In this document: piece after piece, positions 31,637-41,961 of the stretch
Layout: the number at the start of each line of letters is the position of its first letter
How positions within the stretch are numbered: the first letter of the stretch is position 1
From: JACCZX01 sp963729165
GTDB taxonomy: Bacteria > Pseudomonadota > Gammaproteobacteria > Burkholderiales > Burkholderiaceae_F
Length of the DNA: 64,000 nucleotides
Assembly: GCA_963729165.1 (NCBI GenBank)
Contig: CAVSMM010000003.1
Coordinates: 122,769-186,768 of the forward strand
Reading direction: 5' to 3'
The notes under the pieces: model-generated
Database searches by the model: none
The model's input: the letters and a program-made list of their open reading frames with translations, nothing else
Told to the model about the DNA's origin: nothing
Translations under genes and position numbers: made by a program

Positions 31637-33982
31637 GTGAAAATTCACGATCTCGCGTGGCTGACCAGAGCCGCGGTAGCCAGCGCGTTCGCTGCGCTGC
31701 TCGGAGGCTGCAGCAACGAGCCACCCGCGAGCATCGTCCGCATTGGCCAGGCGTCTCCGGTAGCCGCCGATGGAACCGAACTGCCGTTGGTGACGCTGCC
31801 GCATCGGCGGCCCCAGGACGCGGGCGCTTCATCGATCGTTGCGTACCGTGTGGCATTGCCGCGCGGGATCGACCTGACGCGAGGACTCGGTGTTTTTGTG
31901 AGCGTCAGCGACGTACCGATTGCCGTGTCCGTCAATGAGACGCCGGTGTTTCAAAACGGTGACCGCAACTCCAGTGCGATTCAGATTTCAAGCTGGCGTG
32001 CGTCTCCGAATTTTCGTGTGGCGCCGAGCCTTCTGCGTCCTGACGAAAACGAACTGTTAGTGCACGTCCATGACCGCCCGAACGCCTACAGGCTTTTGGG
32101 CACGATCTACGCGGGCGATCCCAGTGCAATGGAACGCTGGGTCATTCGCGACGGCCTTCTGCACCATTTGGCGCCGTTGTTGATAGGCGCGGCACTGCTG
32201 GCGATTGGCGTGATCGCGTTGAGCCTGTGGCGCGGCCGCGGCGACAGCACGCTATTCCTTCTGCTCGCAGTGGGAACGCTGTTGTGGGGTGCGCAGCAAA
32301 TCGTCAATCAGTGGCCGACACCGGTCTTGCCGCCGCCGCATCAGAGCGTGCTGATCCTGTCGATGTACATCTGGTATCCGATGCTGCTTGCGGTGTTCTT
32401 CATGCGTTTCGCCTATGTCAGATGGCGACTGTACGAATTGGGTGCGGCTTGTCTGGCGCTTCTCGCCGCGCCGGCGCTGTATGTAGGTCGATTCTTCGGG
32501 CAATTCGGTCTGGCATCGACGCTGCTACGGGCGGCGGCGCTTATCTGGATTTCAATCGCGCTCGGGGCAGTGCTGCGCTACGCCTGGCGCGAGCGCAGCG
32601 TCAAAGGAACGATGCTGTTGTTTGCGGGGGCCTGTTGCGTTGTGTTCGCCATGCGCGATTGGTTCGTCACCGTGTTCGGCGAAGGCGTTCGTGTCGTTCT
32701 GCTGACCAACTATTCGGGGCTGGGGCTCGTGATGCTTGCGGGATGGATGCTGATCGACCGCTATCACAAGGCGTATGCGACGTCGGAAGCGATCAATCTC
32801 GATCTCGAGCGCCGGGTCAAAGCAGCCAACGCCGACCTGGCGCAACAGCTTGAACAGGTGCAGGCTGCACGCGTGGAGGCAGAACGCGCGAGTCTCGCGA
32901 AGTCACGATTTTTTGCCGCTGCCAGTCACGATCTGCGTCAGCCCCTGCACTCGCTTGGATTTTTTGCGGCGGCGTTAAATCAGCACGCGGTCTCGCAGGA
33001 AGCGCGCGACCTGGTGGCACGCATCGGCGACTCGATCCTCGCGCTCGAATCGTTGTTCAATGAGCTGTTGGATCTGTCGAAGCTCGATGCCGGTGCGATC
33101 GGTGTGCATAGGCGCAACGTGTCGCTGCAGGAGCTATTCGATCGCTTGTCGGGCGAGTTTCATGCGCAGGCGGTCGAGCAGGAGCTTCGAATGCGCTTCG
33201 TGCCGACCCGGCTGCTTGTGTATACCGATCCGATCCTGCTCGAGCGGATTTTGCTCAATCTGGTTTCCAATGCGCTTCGTTACACGGCACGCGGCGGTGT
33301 GACGATCGGCGCGCGTCGGCGCGGCGAGCAGGTATGTGTTGAGGTGTGGGACAGCGGCATCGGTATCCCCGCGGATAGGCAATCGCAGATATTCGATGAG
33401 TTCTATCAGGTGGGTAATCCGGGCCGTGATCGCCGGCGTGGCCTGGGACTCGGGCTCGCGATTGTCCGACGCTTGACTGTTCTACTCGGCCATCAGCTCA
33501 CGCTGGTTTCGGCACCGGGTCAGGGCTCGCGCTTCGGTCTGTGGCTACCGCGTGCGATGGGCGCGGCGGAGCCGCTATCGAGCGTCGCCGAGCATCATCT
33601 GCCTGTTGCGTTCGCCGGCAAGCGCGTGCTGCTGGTCGATGACGATCCCGACATTCGCGTTGCGACGGCAACGCTGCTAGGGCAGTGGGGGCTCGCCGTG
33701 CGCACCGCCGCCAGCATCGCGGAAGTCGATGCCGTGCTTAGCGCCGGTTTTGTGCCCGAGCTCGCGATCGTCGATCTGCGGCTCGAAACGCTCGACGACG
33801 GTATCGATCTGATCGAACGTCTGCGCCGTCGCCTCGGAGAAACTCTGCCGGCGCTGCTGCTTTCCGGGGACACCGGCGCGCCCGAAATCGCGCGCGTGCG
33901 TGCCAGCGGAATTCCGTTGCTGACGAAGCCGGTTTCGCCGGCGCGGCTTAAGAGCGTGTTGCATTCATCATTGACGGGCTGA
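31637..33982 (+). CDS. Membrane hybrid sensor histidine kinase with C-terminal receiver
   Basis: A 781-residue kinase. Residues 1-30 hold a lipoprotein-like signal (AFAALLGGC). Residues about 35-165 form an extracytoplasmic beta domain, and about 170-375 contain seven membrane helices; this plan resembles 7TMR-DISM kinases. A coiled coil (DLERRVKAANADLAQQLEQV) leads to HisKA with AAASHDLRQPLHSLGFFAAA (His431). The ATPase domain has LLNLVSNALRYTARGG, WDSGIGIP and RRGLGLGLAIVRRL. The receiver has LLVDDDPDIRVA, Asp713 in AIVDLRLETLDDG and Lys in LLTKPVSPARL. It is divergent from the LuxR-type regulator. Confidence 0.88.
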   Translation: MKIHDLAWLTRAAVASAFAALLGGCSNEPPASIVRIGQASPVAADGTELPLVTLPHRRPQDAGASSIVAYRVALPRGIDLTRGLGVFVSVSDVPIAVSVNETPVFQNGDRNSSAIQISSWRASPNFRVAPSLLRPDENELLVHVHDRPNAYRLLGTIYAGDPSAMERWVIRDGLLHHLAPLLIGAALLAIGVIALSLWRGRGDSTLFLLLAVGTLLWGAQQIVNQWPTPVLPPPHQSVLILSMYIWYPMLLAVFFMRFAYVRWRLYELGAACLALLAAPALYVGRFFGQFGLASTLLRAAALIWISIALGAVLRYAWRERSVKGTMLLFAGACCVVFAMRDWFVTVFGEGVRVVLLTNYSGLGLVMLAGWMLIDRYHKAYATSEAINLDLERRVKAANADLAQQLEQVQAARVEAERASLAKSRFFAAASHDLRQPLHSLGFFAAALNQHAVSQEARDLVARIGDSILALESLFNELLDLSKLDAGAIGVHRRNVSLQELFDRLSGEFHAQAVEQELRMRFVPTRLLVYTDPILLERILLNLVSNALRYTARGGVTIGARRRGEQVCVEVWDSGIGIPADRQSQIFDEFYQVGNPGRDRRRGLGLGLAIVRRLTVLLGHQLTLVSAPGQGSRFGLWLPRAMGAAEPLSSVAEHHLPVAFAGKRVLLVDDDPDIRVATATLLGQWGLAVRTAASIAEVDAVLSAGFVPELAIVDLRLETLDDGIDLIERLRRRLGETLPALLLSGDTGAPEIARVRASGIPLLTKPVSPARLKSVLHSSLTG

Positions 33983-34070
33983 GTCGGATCAGCTTCGGAA
34001 GCGTTGCCGTGCAGCGCCCGCACGAACTCGGCCATCGCCTTGCGTCCGTGCACAGTGACGGAGCGCCGGC

Positions 34071-34874
34071 TCACTGACTGGCGGTGATGCCTCCGTCGAC
34101 ATACAACACCTGGCCGGTGGTAAAGCTCGCGGCCGGCGCGCACAGAAAGAGCACGGGTCCTACGACATCCTTCGGCTCGGCCACGCGCCCCATCGGAATT
34201 CGCTCCAATAGATAGCGACGGGTCGTCTCGTTGTCGAGCCAGTGTTGCCCCATTTTGGTCGCGACAACGGTTGGCGCCACCCCATTGACCCGTATTCCGT
34301 GAGGCGCGAGCTCGGATGCATGCTGCTTGATCAGCATCACCAGCGCGCCCTTGGTCGCGCAGTACGCCGAGTAGCCACGCCCGCGCATCGCCAGTTGCGC
34401 CCGTACCGACAGCAAATGCACCTGTGCGCCGCCGCGCGCACCCGCGACCTGGTGCCGCGCGCACGCCTGGGCGACAAACATCGCCGCCTTGACGTTGACG
34501 CGGTAGATCTCGTCAAACTTTTCTTCGCTGACATCGGCGAACAGCTCTTCGCGCTGAATGCCGATGCAGTTGACCAGCAAGTCGAGCCGGCCGTGCTGGC
34601 TGTGCGCTCGATCGACCGCCGAGCGCATCGACTCGAGGTCTTCGGCATCGGCAACTGCCGCCGCAGCGCTTAAGCCCGAGTTGCGGATCGACGCGGCCAG
34701 CGCTTCCGCCTTCTCGGCGTTGCGTCCGACGACGACAGGCGTGGCACCGGCGAGTGCGAGCCCCCAACAGATCGCCTCACCGATGCCTCCATATCCGCCA
34801 GGTACGAAGGCGACCAGGTCGTCGAGGCGAAACTGTGAGGCGAGCTCGTGTGTGTAGTCGATCTGCGCTGCCAT
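34071..34874 (-). CDS. Short-chain dehydrogenase/reductase (SDR), first of two
   Basis: NAD(P)-dependent oxidoreductase of 267 residues. The cofactor loop is VPGGYGGIGEAICWGLAL; the usual T of TGxxxGIG is replaced, giving P-G-G-Y-G-G-I-G. Other marks are LVNCIGIQREELF (NxxG region), the catalytic Ser in LLSVRAQLAM and YCATKGALVML for the YxxxK pair, plus IRVNGVAPTVVATKM and the C-terminal TGQVLYVDGGI. It is the last gene of the leftward catabolic run and starts 4 bases after the other SDR ends. A polyol or keto-sugar substrate is inferred from neighbours only. Confidence 0.85.
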   Translation of the reverse strand: MAAQIDYTHELASQFRLDDLVAFVPGGYGGIGEAICWGLALAGATPVVVGRNAEKAEALAASIRNSGLSAAAAVADAEDLESMRSAVDRAHSQHGRLDLLVNCIGIQREELFADVSEEKFDEIYRVNVKAAMFVAQACARHQVAGARGGAQVHLLSVRAQLAMRGRGYSAYCATKGALVMLIKQHASELAPHGIRVNGVAPTVVATKMGQHWLDNETTRRYLLERIPMGRVAEPKDVVGPVLFLCAPAASFTTGQVLYVDGGITASQ

Positions 34875-34878
34875 CCAA

Positions 34879-35635
34879 TCAATCCATCAGCAAGCCGCCG
34901 TTGACGTCGATGATCTCACCGGTGATGAACCCCGCCAGTGGCGACGCGAGAAAGCGCACGACATGCGCAAACTCTTCGGGCTCGCAAAAGCGGCCGACCG
35001 GAATCATCGCGAGCAGCGTCTGGCGCTGCGCTTCGGTCAACTCCTCGGTGACCATCGGCGTCCGGACGTACGCCGGTGCGATGCCGTTAACAGTGACGCC
35101 GTCGGCAGCGAGCTCACGCGCGAGTGAGAACGTCATTGCACTGAGCGCACCTTTCGATACCGCGTACGCGGTGCCGGCAGTCAGTCCGCCGGTTTTTGCT
35201 GCAAGCGAAGTCGTGTTGATGATGCGACCCCAGCGAAGTCGCTTCATCGCGGGGATCATCGCACGCGTCAGAAAGAACGCAGCATCCAGATTGATTGCCA
35301 GCACGCGACGCCACTCGGTTTCGTCGGTCGCCTGCGACTTGGCGTTCGACAACACGCCCGCGTTGTTGACCAGGACCGCGACGGTGCCAAGGCGCGACTC
35401 GATGCGCTCGACGAGCGCCGGAATGTCGTCAATGGAGGTCAGGTCGGTCGGCGAACGCAACACTGCCCGCAACTTCATCTGCGGCGCGTTCCAGACGGTC
35501 GCCGGGCAGGTCGACCAAGGCAACGTTGCAGCCTGCCTGTGCAAGCGCGCGCGCTGCGGCAAGTCCCATTGGTCCGGCGGCGCCGGTGACGACCGCCGTC
35601 TTTCCGTGCAGCTCTTGCCCCGCCCGCTCAGACAT
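34879..35635 (-). CDS. Short-chain dehydrogenase/reductase (SDR), second, one frameshift
   Basis: SDR enzyme of about 251 residues. The N terminus has KTAVVTGAAGPMGLAAARAL with the TGxxxGxG cofactor motif and VALVDLPGDRL. A shift near 35450 leads to LVNNAGVLSNAKSQ, the Ser in IINTTSLAAKTGG, the YAVSKGALSAM catalytic pair, VTVNGIAPAYVRTPMVTEEL and ITGEIIDVNGGLLMD. The start ATG at 35635 overlaps the livH stop by 8 bases, so it is co-transcribed with the transporter. Confidence 0.86.
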
Positions 35636-36544
35636 CAAGCACGCTTTTCTTGCCCGCGAGCCCACGCGCGCGAAACGTGACGACCGCGATGAACAGCAAG
35701 TACATCGACACGATTGCCCAATCGCCGGCAAATGCGCCGGTCAATCCGACCACCATTCCGACCAGCAGGCCGGCGGCGACCGCTCCCCAGAAGCTGCCGA
35801 CGCCGCCAAGGACGATGATCAGAAATGCGGGCACGACGGCGTCAACACCGACTTGCGGCCGCACGCCCCAGATCGGCGCCAGCACGATGCCCGCAACGTG
35901 CGGCCAACGCAACGCCGAGCGCGAAAACGCCGAGCCGTAGCCGCGTCAGATTGATGCCCAGTGCACGAATCATTTCACTGTCGTACGAGCCCGCCTTGAT
36001 CTTCGCGCCATACGAGGTGCGCTCGATGAAGAAGCCAAAGCGCGCCGATCGCGAGCGCGGCGGCGCCTGCGGCGTAGAAGCGATAGCGCGCGAACAGCAG
36101 CTCGCCAATCACGACCGAGCCTTGCAGCGCGTCCGGCGTCGGCAGTACGCGCTCGCGCGAGCCCCATATCGCGCGAATCGCTTCTTCGATGACGATCGCC
36201 GCGCCAAAGGTCAATAGCAACGCATACAGCGGGTCCTTGCCGTAGGTTCGGCGCAGTGCGAGTTCGAGGACCATGCCGAGCACACCGACGATCGCCGGCG
36301 CCAGCACGAGTGCAATTCCGTAGCGCACAGCGAGCGGTAACGCGAGCCAGCCCGCCGCGGTCTCAGGCGCCAACGGTGGCGCGACAATCATCAACGCCAC
36401 ATATGCACCCAGTGCGAAGAACGACCCGTGCGCCAGATTGATCGTCTCCATTAGGCCGACGATCAGCATGAAGCCGAGCGCAAGCAACGCGAACAGCAAT
36501 CCGAGCGCGATGCCGTTGACCAGATGCGGTGCGAGCGTGGTCAT
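35628..36544 (-). CDS. livH: Branched-chain-amino-acid-type ABC permease LivH, frameshifted
   Basis: Membrane permease of a HAAT-class importer, about 305 residues. N terminus: VNGIALGLLFALLALGFMLI, then the LivH mark METINLAHGSFFALGAYVAL. Also YALLLTFGAAIVIEEAIRAI, after a shift near 36040 RTSYGAKIKAGSYDSEMIRA (the EAA-like cytoplasmic loop), and after a shift near 35900 FLIIVLGGVGSFWGAVAAGL. It ends RARGLAGKKSVLDV. Its partner permease LivM is on the opposite strand at 41962. Confidence 0.9.
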
Positions 36545-36554
36545 TGTTCAGGGG

Positions 36555-36574
36555 CGCCGGCCTGACGGCCGGCG
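36555..36574 (-). promoter_or_regulatory. Intercistronic hairpin between livK and livH
   Basis: CGCCGGCC, loop of 4, GGCCGGCG: a perfect 8-bp GC stem in the 62-base gap. Hairpins after a binding-protein gene often protect its mRNA or reduce readthrough; that role is inferred here. Confidence 0.45.
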
Positions 36575-36606
36575 ACGGCTGAATGCAATCGGCACGGTGT
36601 AGGCGC

Positions 36607-37970
36607 CTATTGCTCGTAAGACGGTGTGGACTCGTACGATTCGAGCTTGCATGCGCCGACCGCAGCCTTGTCTTCAACGTCAGCAGGCGGCACCCACGAC
36701 ATGATCTTGAAGATGTCGTCCTTCTCCGCGGGCGTGTCGTTGTAGCTCGCCATGTAGATCGTTTGCTGCATCTGATGCGTGGCAGGGTTCATGTAGGCAT
36801 CGAAGTGCTGCATGCGATCGCGTGCGCTGACCTTCAGACCTTCGAGCTGCTTGATGACCGCGATGTTGTTGGTGCTGCCCGCGCGCTCGCAGGCGCGCAG
36901 CAACTCGCGCGTTGCCATGTAGCCGTTGTAGTAGACGTTGCCCGGCACGCGGATCGCCATGCCGGGAAATGTCTTCTGATATTGCGCGACGAATTCCTTG
37001 ACGCCCGGCAGGTCGAGCCGGTAGTACCACGTGGTGCCGAACACACCGAACATGGCATCGGGGCCAAGACCGTACACGTCTGGCCAATCCTGCTGACTGT
37101 TGATCCAGGCCATGCGCTTGTGAAGCCCGGCTTGGATCACCTGCTGACGCATCGACTTCTGGTCATCGCCACCGACTGCCGCAGCGACGACATCGGGCTT
37201 CAACTGTTGCAGCCGCAACAGGTACGACGTGAAATCGCGCGTGTTCTGCGGCACCAGGATCTCGCCAATGATCTTGCCGCCCTAGCGCCTCGACCAATTG
37301 GCGTGTCGCTTTCGACGTGTCGTGCCCCCACACATAGTCGTTGGTCACCAGCACCCAGTTGTTGCCGTTGACCTTCATCGCGTTCTTGACCATCGCCTGC
37401 GCGAAGTTGCTTCCGTTGCCATCCCACACGAACTTGGTGCGGTGGCAGTTCTGCCCGGCCTCGGTCGGCGAGCTCGAGTTCGTGTTCATGTAAACGACAG
37501 CCGTGTTTTTGTGCCACCTGCGAGATCGCATTGGCAACGCCCGAATGCAGCGCGCCGATCAGAAACGCCACGTTGTTGCGCGTGATCATGCGCTCGGCAA
37601 CGCGCGAGCCGGTTGCCGGTGTGGTCTCGGTATCGATATGGATGTGACTCGATGGGCCGTCCAAGCACGCCGCCCTTGTCGTTGAATTCCTTGATAGCGA
37701 GCATTGCGCCGAGCCGCTCGTCGCTGCCGCTCGCCGCGTATTGACCGCTGGCGTCCATCGTCAAGCCGAGCACCAGCGGTTTTTTCTGCGCCGTTTGTCG
37801 CCCACGCGTGGTGGTGTTTCCACGGCCCGTAGAAAGGCGCGACGCCGTAGAGGCCCGGCAGTCGCCGCGCCCAGCGCGCTTGCTTTCAGCAGGCGACGAC
37901 GGCTTGTTGTGCTGGCCGTGCTGGCAGGTGCGCTGCGCGGGTTGTTTGCTGTTGCTTCGGTCGTTTTCAT
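36607..37970 (-). CDS. LivK-type periplasmic substrate-binding protein with Tat-like signal, frameshifted
   Basis: Periplasmic ligand-binding protein of the branched-chain-amino-acid type (Peripla_BP_6), about 450 residues. The signal holds twin Arg in SRRRLLKASALGAATAG, suggesting Tat export. Mature-part marks are VLGLTMDASGQYAASGSDER, AIKEFNDKGGVLGRPIE, AFLIGALHSGVANAISQVAQ, YMNTNSSSPTEAGQNCH and, after further shifts, IIGEILVPQNTRDFTSYLLR. The C-terminal half (AWINSQQDWPDVYGLGPDAM; VPGNVYYNGYMATRELLRAC) is continuous. Shifts lie near 37285, 37515, 37660 and 37820. The ligand may be a sugar-like compound rather than an amino acid, judging by the neighbours. Confidence 0.88.
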
Positions 37971-38028
37971 TGTCGTCTCCTGTGCGTCCTATATGTCGTT
38001 CGCTCACGCGCGCGGACGTCGTTAGTGC

Positions 38029-38940
38029 TTAGCGCGGAACGATCTTGATACCGTTTAGCTTCTCCTGCGCCTCGATCATCGAAGGCATGAACCGATCGCC
38101 GAGGCCGAGCGCAGCGGCTTGCACCAGTGCCTGATGCACCGCCTCGCCGATGTAACTGGGCGCGCCTTGCGATTCGGCCAGATGTGTGTAGTAGCTCATG
38201 TCCTTGCGTCCGTTAGCGATCGTGAACTTCATTCCGGTCAGATCGCCATCGACCGCCTTGCTTGCAATCATCTGAAATACGCCAGAATTGACGCCGCCTG
38301 CCGTGATGACTTCAAGCAGCTTGCGCAGTGACAGCCCGCTCTTGGCGGCGGTGGCGAATGCTTCCGCAGTGCTGGTTGCAATCGATAGCGCAAGGAAGTT
38401 GTTGACCAGCTTCAACACGTGACCGTGGCCTGGCGGCCCAACGTGAATGACGTTTTCGCAAAACGCCTTCATCACCGGCTGCAAGCGTTCGAAGTGCGCT
38501 GCATCCGCACCGACCATGGTGTTCAATCGGCCTTCCTCCGCTTCTTTCGGTGTACGCGCCAGCGGTGCGTCGATGTACGCGACACCGCGCGCGGCCAGAT
38601 CGGCACGAATGCGAGCAGTGGAATTGGGCTCGCTCGTTGAGCAATCGACCACCAGCATGCCTTCACGCCCTGCAGCGAGCAGACCATCGGTGCCGTAGAT
38701 GATTTCCTCGACCTGCGGCGAGCCGGTGACGCAGAAGAAAACAATGTCGCTCGCAGCGACCAATGCACGCGTGTCGTTGACTTCAACGGCGCCCGCCGCC
38801 GTGAGATCCGCCAGATTGGCGCGGTTGCGATGAACTTTGAATGCCAGCGAATAACCCTTGGCCAGCAGATTCTTGGCCATGCCGTGTCCCATCAAGCCGA
38901 TGCCGATGAATCCGATGCGCTCCATGTTTTCCCTGGACAT
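38029..38940 (-). CDS. 3-hydroxyisobutyrate-dehydrogenase-family NAD-dependent reductase
   Basis: Beta-hydroxyacid dehydrogenase, 303 residues. The Rossmann start is ERIGFIGIGLMGHGMAKNLL (GxGxMG), and the substrate-binding signature that normally reads DAPVSGG is here YIDAPLARTPKEAEEGRL, with LARTP in place of VSGG. The catalytic Lys is in HVLKLVNNFLAL (GxxxKxxNN). Substrate could be tartronate or malonate semialdehyde; the latter would fit with the inositol-type genes beside it. It starts 6 bases after iolC ends, on the same strand. Confidence 0.88.
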   Translation of the reverse strand: MSRENMERIGFIGIGLMGHGMAKNLLAKGYSLAFKVHRNRANLADLTAAGAVEVNDTRALVAASDIVFFCVTGSPQVEEIIYGTDGLLAAGREGMLVVDCSTSEPNSTARIRADLAARGVAYIDAPLARTPKEAEEGRLNTMVGADAAHFERLQPVMKAFCENVIHVGPPGHGHVLKLVNNFLALSIATSTAEAFATAAKSGLSLRKLLEVITAGGVNSGVFQMIASKAVDGDLTGMKFTIANGRKDMSYYTHLAESQGAPSYIGEAVHQALVQAAALGLGDRFMPSMIEAQEKLNGIKIVPR

Positions 38941-38946
38941 GTTGTC

Positions 38947-40922
38947 TTAGCTGTTGATCGAGGCGAGCACTGGCGAAGTCGGCGCTCGAACCGCATGACG
39001 CGCATCCGCGAAGCGCCGCACCAGTCGCAAGTAGCGCTGCGAGATCGCTTCGATCGCGGTGCCGTCGTCGATCTCGCCGTTAAACCAAGCACGTGCGGTT
39101 TCGCCGAATATCGTGCGGCCCACCGCGAAGCCGCGACACAGCGGATGCGTGGCCGCTTCGGCAAGTTGGTTGGCAAGCTCGTCGATCGGCGCATCCAGGC
39201 CGAGCACGAGCACGCCGCGGCAATGCGGGTCGGCGCTTCGAATCGCGCCGTCCAGTCGCCTCCAGGCGTGTGTGCTCGTTGGGGCAGGCAGCTTCCACCA
39301 GTCGGGCAACACGCCTGCTGCAGCGATTGCGGTCACCGCGCGCGCCAGCACTTCGTCGGCGTCGCGCGCATCGCCAGCCACGGCCGGAGGAATCACCTCG
39401 AGCAATAACTCGCGGCCGGAATCGTTACACGCGGTGCGAAGATCGAGCAGTGCGTCGATCTGTTCGCTCTTGAGTGAGGCAGAATCGTCGGCGTCGAACG
39501 ACACCAGGCACTTGGCGATATGGCGTGCCGGCCACTCGCGCAACATCGCCTGCACATTGCGGCCGTGCTCGAAGCGCAGCGGACGCGAGCCTGGATCTTC
39601 GACCGGCCGCGCAATCCACCAGCCCGCCTCGTCGAGTTCGGGCAGCAGATCGGCGCCGTAGCGGTCGTCGAGGATCAATCCGTGCGCCGCACCCAGCCCA
39701 TCGGCGCGGAAGCTCGCGCGCTGGGCCGCGCGAGCGACCAGATGCTTGAATTGCGTGATGCGTGCCAGCGGCGTGTTCGACTCGGCCGCAAGCTGCTCGA
39801 GGGGCGCGCGATGGTCGAAGGCCAGTGCCGCGATCCACGGCGGTGCCGGCCGCCGCGTCGTCGCTCGATGCAGGCGATTTAGCGCATCGTCTTCACGCAG
39901 GCGTGGGGTTGACGAGCCATGCTGCAAAAAGTGGTCGAGCTCGCGCTGCGGTCGGGATCGCGGGGGCGCACCCATGGCGCGACACCACCAGCGCGCCGCA
40001 CGCATTTGCGCGGCGGCCGCATTCGGCCAGCGACGCGTCGCGCAGCCAGCCGCTGAGGAAACCCGCCATGAACGCGTCGCCTGCACCGAGCACGTTAAAA
40101 ACCTCGATCGGAAATCCAGGCACCTCGATTGCGAGCCGCACCGCGCAGCCCTGGATAAATCGTGCAGCCCGAGTGCGCCACGCTTCACTACCAGCGTGCA
40201 CGTCGACTTCTGGCGCAGCGCGATCACAGCGGCAAGCGGATCGCTCATGTTTGCAGCGATGCAAAATTCTTCTTCGGTGCCGACGATCAGATCGCACGCG
40301 GCGATGATGGCCTGCAGGCTGGCGCTGACACTGGGCGCCTGCACGTAACGCGTTTCTCCGTCGCCCAGCGGCGCGAGCCCCCAGAGCACCGGTCGAAAGT
40401 CGATATCGAGAATGATGCGGCCGCCCGCTGCGCGCGCGGCTTCGATCGCTGCTCGGCATGCGGCATAGGTTTCCGGCTGCGACAGGTGGGTGCCTGAGAG
40501 CAGCACCGATGCGTCGAGCTGGCGATAAATCGCGGATCGACGTCCGTCGCTTCAAGCGCCATGTCGGCGCAGTGATCGCGGTAGAACAGCAGCGGAAACG
40601 CGGTGCGGCTTCGAATGCTCAGGAACACGAGCGCGGTTAGGCGCTGCGGGTCGAGCCGCACATGGCTGACATCGACCCCTTCGCGGGCCAGCGAGTCAAG
40701 CACGAAGCGGCCGTTCTGCTCATCGCCGACGCGCGTCAGCATCGCCGCTCGCAGGCCAAGGCGGGCGCACCCCACGGCGGTATTCGCCGGCGAGCCGCCG
40801 AGATAGCGCGCGAAGGTCGTCACGTCTTCGAGGCGCGCGCCGATTTGCTCGCCGTACAAGTCGACAGCGGCGCGTCCGATGCAGATGACGTCGAGCGCCC
40901 GCGGCGTTGCGCCGTCTTTCAT
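38947..40922 (-). CDS. iolC: Bifunctional 5-dehydro-2-deoxygluconokinase / DUF2090 aldolase-type protein (IolC), frameshifted
   Basis: Phosphorylates 5-dehydro-2-deoxygluconate in inositol breakdown; the C-terminal DUF2090 domain is annotated in related proteins as the aldolase that splits the product. The N-terminal PfkB domain has DVICIGRAAVDLYGEQIGAR, FARYLGGSPANTAVGCARLG, CDLIVGTEEEFCIAANM and the catalytic NVLGAGDAFMAGFLSGW. DUF2090 follows (PPWIAALAFDHRAPLEQLAA, GLILDDRYGADLL, WWIARPVEDPGSRPLRFEHG, RGFAVGRTIFGETARAWFNG). Shifts near 40510, 40160 and 39960. About 655 residues. The ATG follows an AAAGAGG site, but the upstream regulator frame runs into it with no stop. Confidence 0.88.
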
Positions 40923-41847
40923 CAGCGCGACCTCTTTTTGCGGCGCTTCCTGCTCGCTGACCTGCGAAGTCGCGCGGCGGTTCGCGCGCTCGACCATCAG
41001 TCGGTGGCCAACCGCGACGACCAGCGATTGCGCCAGCACGATCGGCTCGACAAGCGAACGGAACGCGGCGCCGCCATCGTCGCCGATCGCAAATGAAAGC
41101 GTCGCCACGCGCATCAACGGAGACAGTTTGCTGTCGGTGATTGCGATGACGGCAGCGCCGCGCTTGCGGCAACTGTCGGCGATGTCAACGATCTCGTCGG
41201 TGTAATTGCGAAAGCTGATCGCGATGATGACTTCATCGGCATCGATGCGTGCGGCGAATTCGCGATTCATGCCGCCGACGTTATCGAGAAGCTGCGTGCG
41301 GACCTCGAGCTGATTCAGTGCGTATGCGAGGTAGGCGGCGACCGGAAACGAACGCCTCGCGGCCAGCAGATTGATCTGCGAGGCGGTCGCAATCAATTCA
41401 ACCGCCTGCGTCAGCAGCCGGTCGTCGATCGCGTGTTGAAAGCTCTGCAGTTCCGCGATTGCCTGGCCCGCCTGCGCGCGAAACACCGCGCCCGGTGACG
41501 TCGCCTTCGGTGTGCGCGATTGCAGCCGTTCGATGCGCTCGCGATAAGTCAGCGTTCGCGCGCGCAACTGCGTGCGAAACAGCTGCCGCAGCTCGGCGAA
41601 ACCCGTCGCAGTCGACAGCGGCGGCGAAGCGCACCAGCGCCGAGGGCTGTACGCCGATCTGATCGGCCAGTTGCGCCGCGGTGCCAAGTGCGAAGTCTTC
41701 AGGCGCGTCGAGCGCAAAACGCGCAATGCGCTGCAACTGCCCTGGCAGCCGCGGGAAGCGCTCGGTGATTCGACCTGCCAGCTCGTCATAGCTGCCAGGT
41801 CGGCTCGCCGAGCGAGCGCGTGCGGTGTTTACAGCCTGCGACTGCAT
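40923..41847 (-). CDS. RpiR-family transcriptional regulator (HTH + SIS), in frame with iolC
   Basis: Regulator that senses a phosphosugar through its SIS domain. The N-terminal HTH_6 domain has YDELAGRITERFPRLPGQLQ, FALDAPEDFALGTAAQLADQ and IGVQPSALVRFAAAVDCDGF; a shift near 41600 joins it to FAELRQLFRTQLRARTLTYR. The SIS domain shows INLLAARRSFPVAAYLAYAL, DEVIIAISFRNYTDEIVDIA and GAAVIAITDSKLSPL. No stop codon separates it from iolC: the frame runs through RATSQVSEQEAPQKEVALM into the kinase. Either a real fusion or a hidden indel near a TGATG overlap. Probably controls this island. Confidence 0.82.
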
Positions 41848-41888
41848 GATTGTCGTGTGGTCAAAAGCATTGCTTCCGGCAAGATTAG

Positions 41889-41903
41889 AACGTAGATTAC
41901 GTT
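41889..41903. promoter_or_regulatory. Operator-like palindrome in the divergent promoter region
   Basis: AACGTA-GAT-TACGTT is a perfect 15-base inverted repeat in the 114-base gap between the RpiR regulator and livM. A second, imperfect repeat (TTTTGTCC ... AACAAAT, 41902-41925) follows. Binding by the adjacent RpiR protein is inferred from position. Confidence 0.55.
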
Positions 41904-41961
41904 TTGTCCAGAAACAGAACAAATATTCTATTGGCTTCGTCTTGACGATTCCGAGGAGCAC

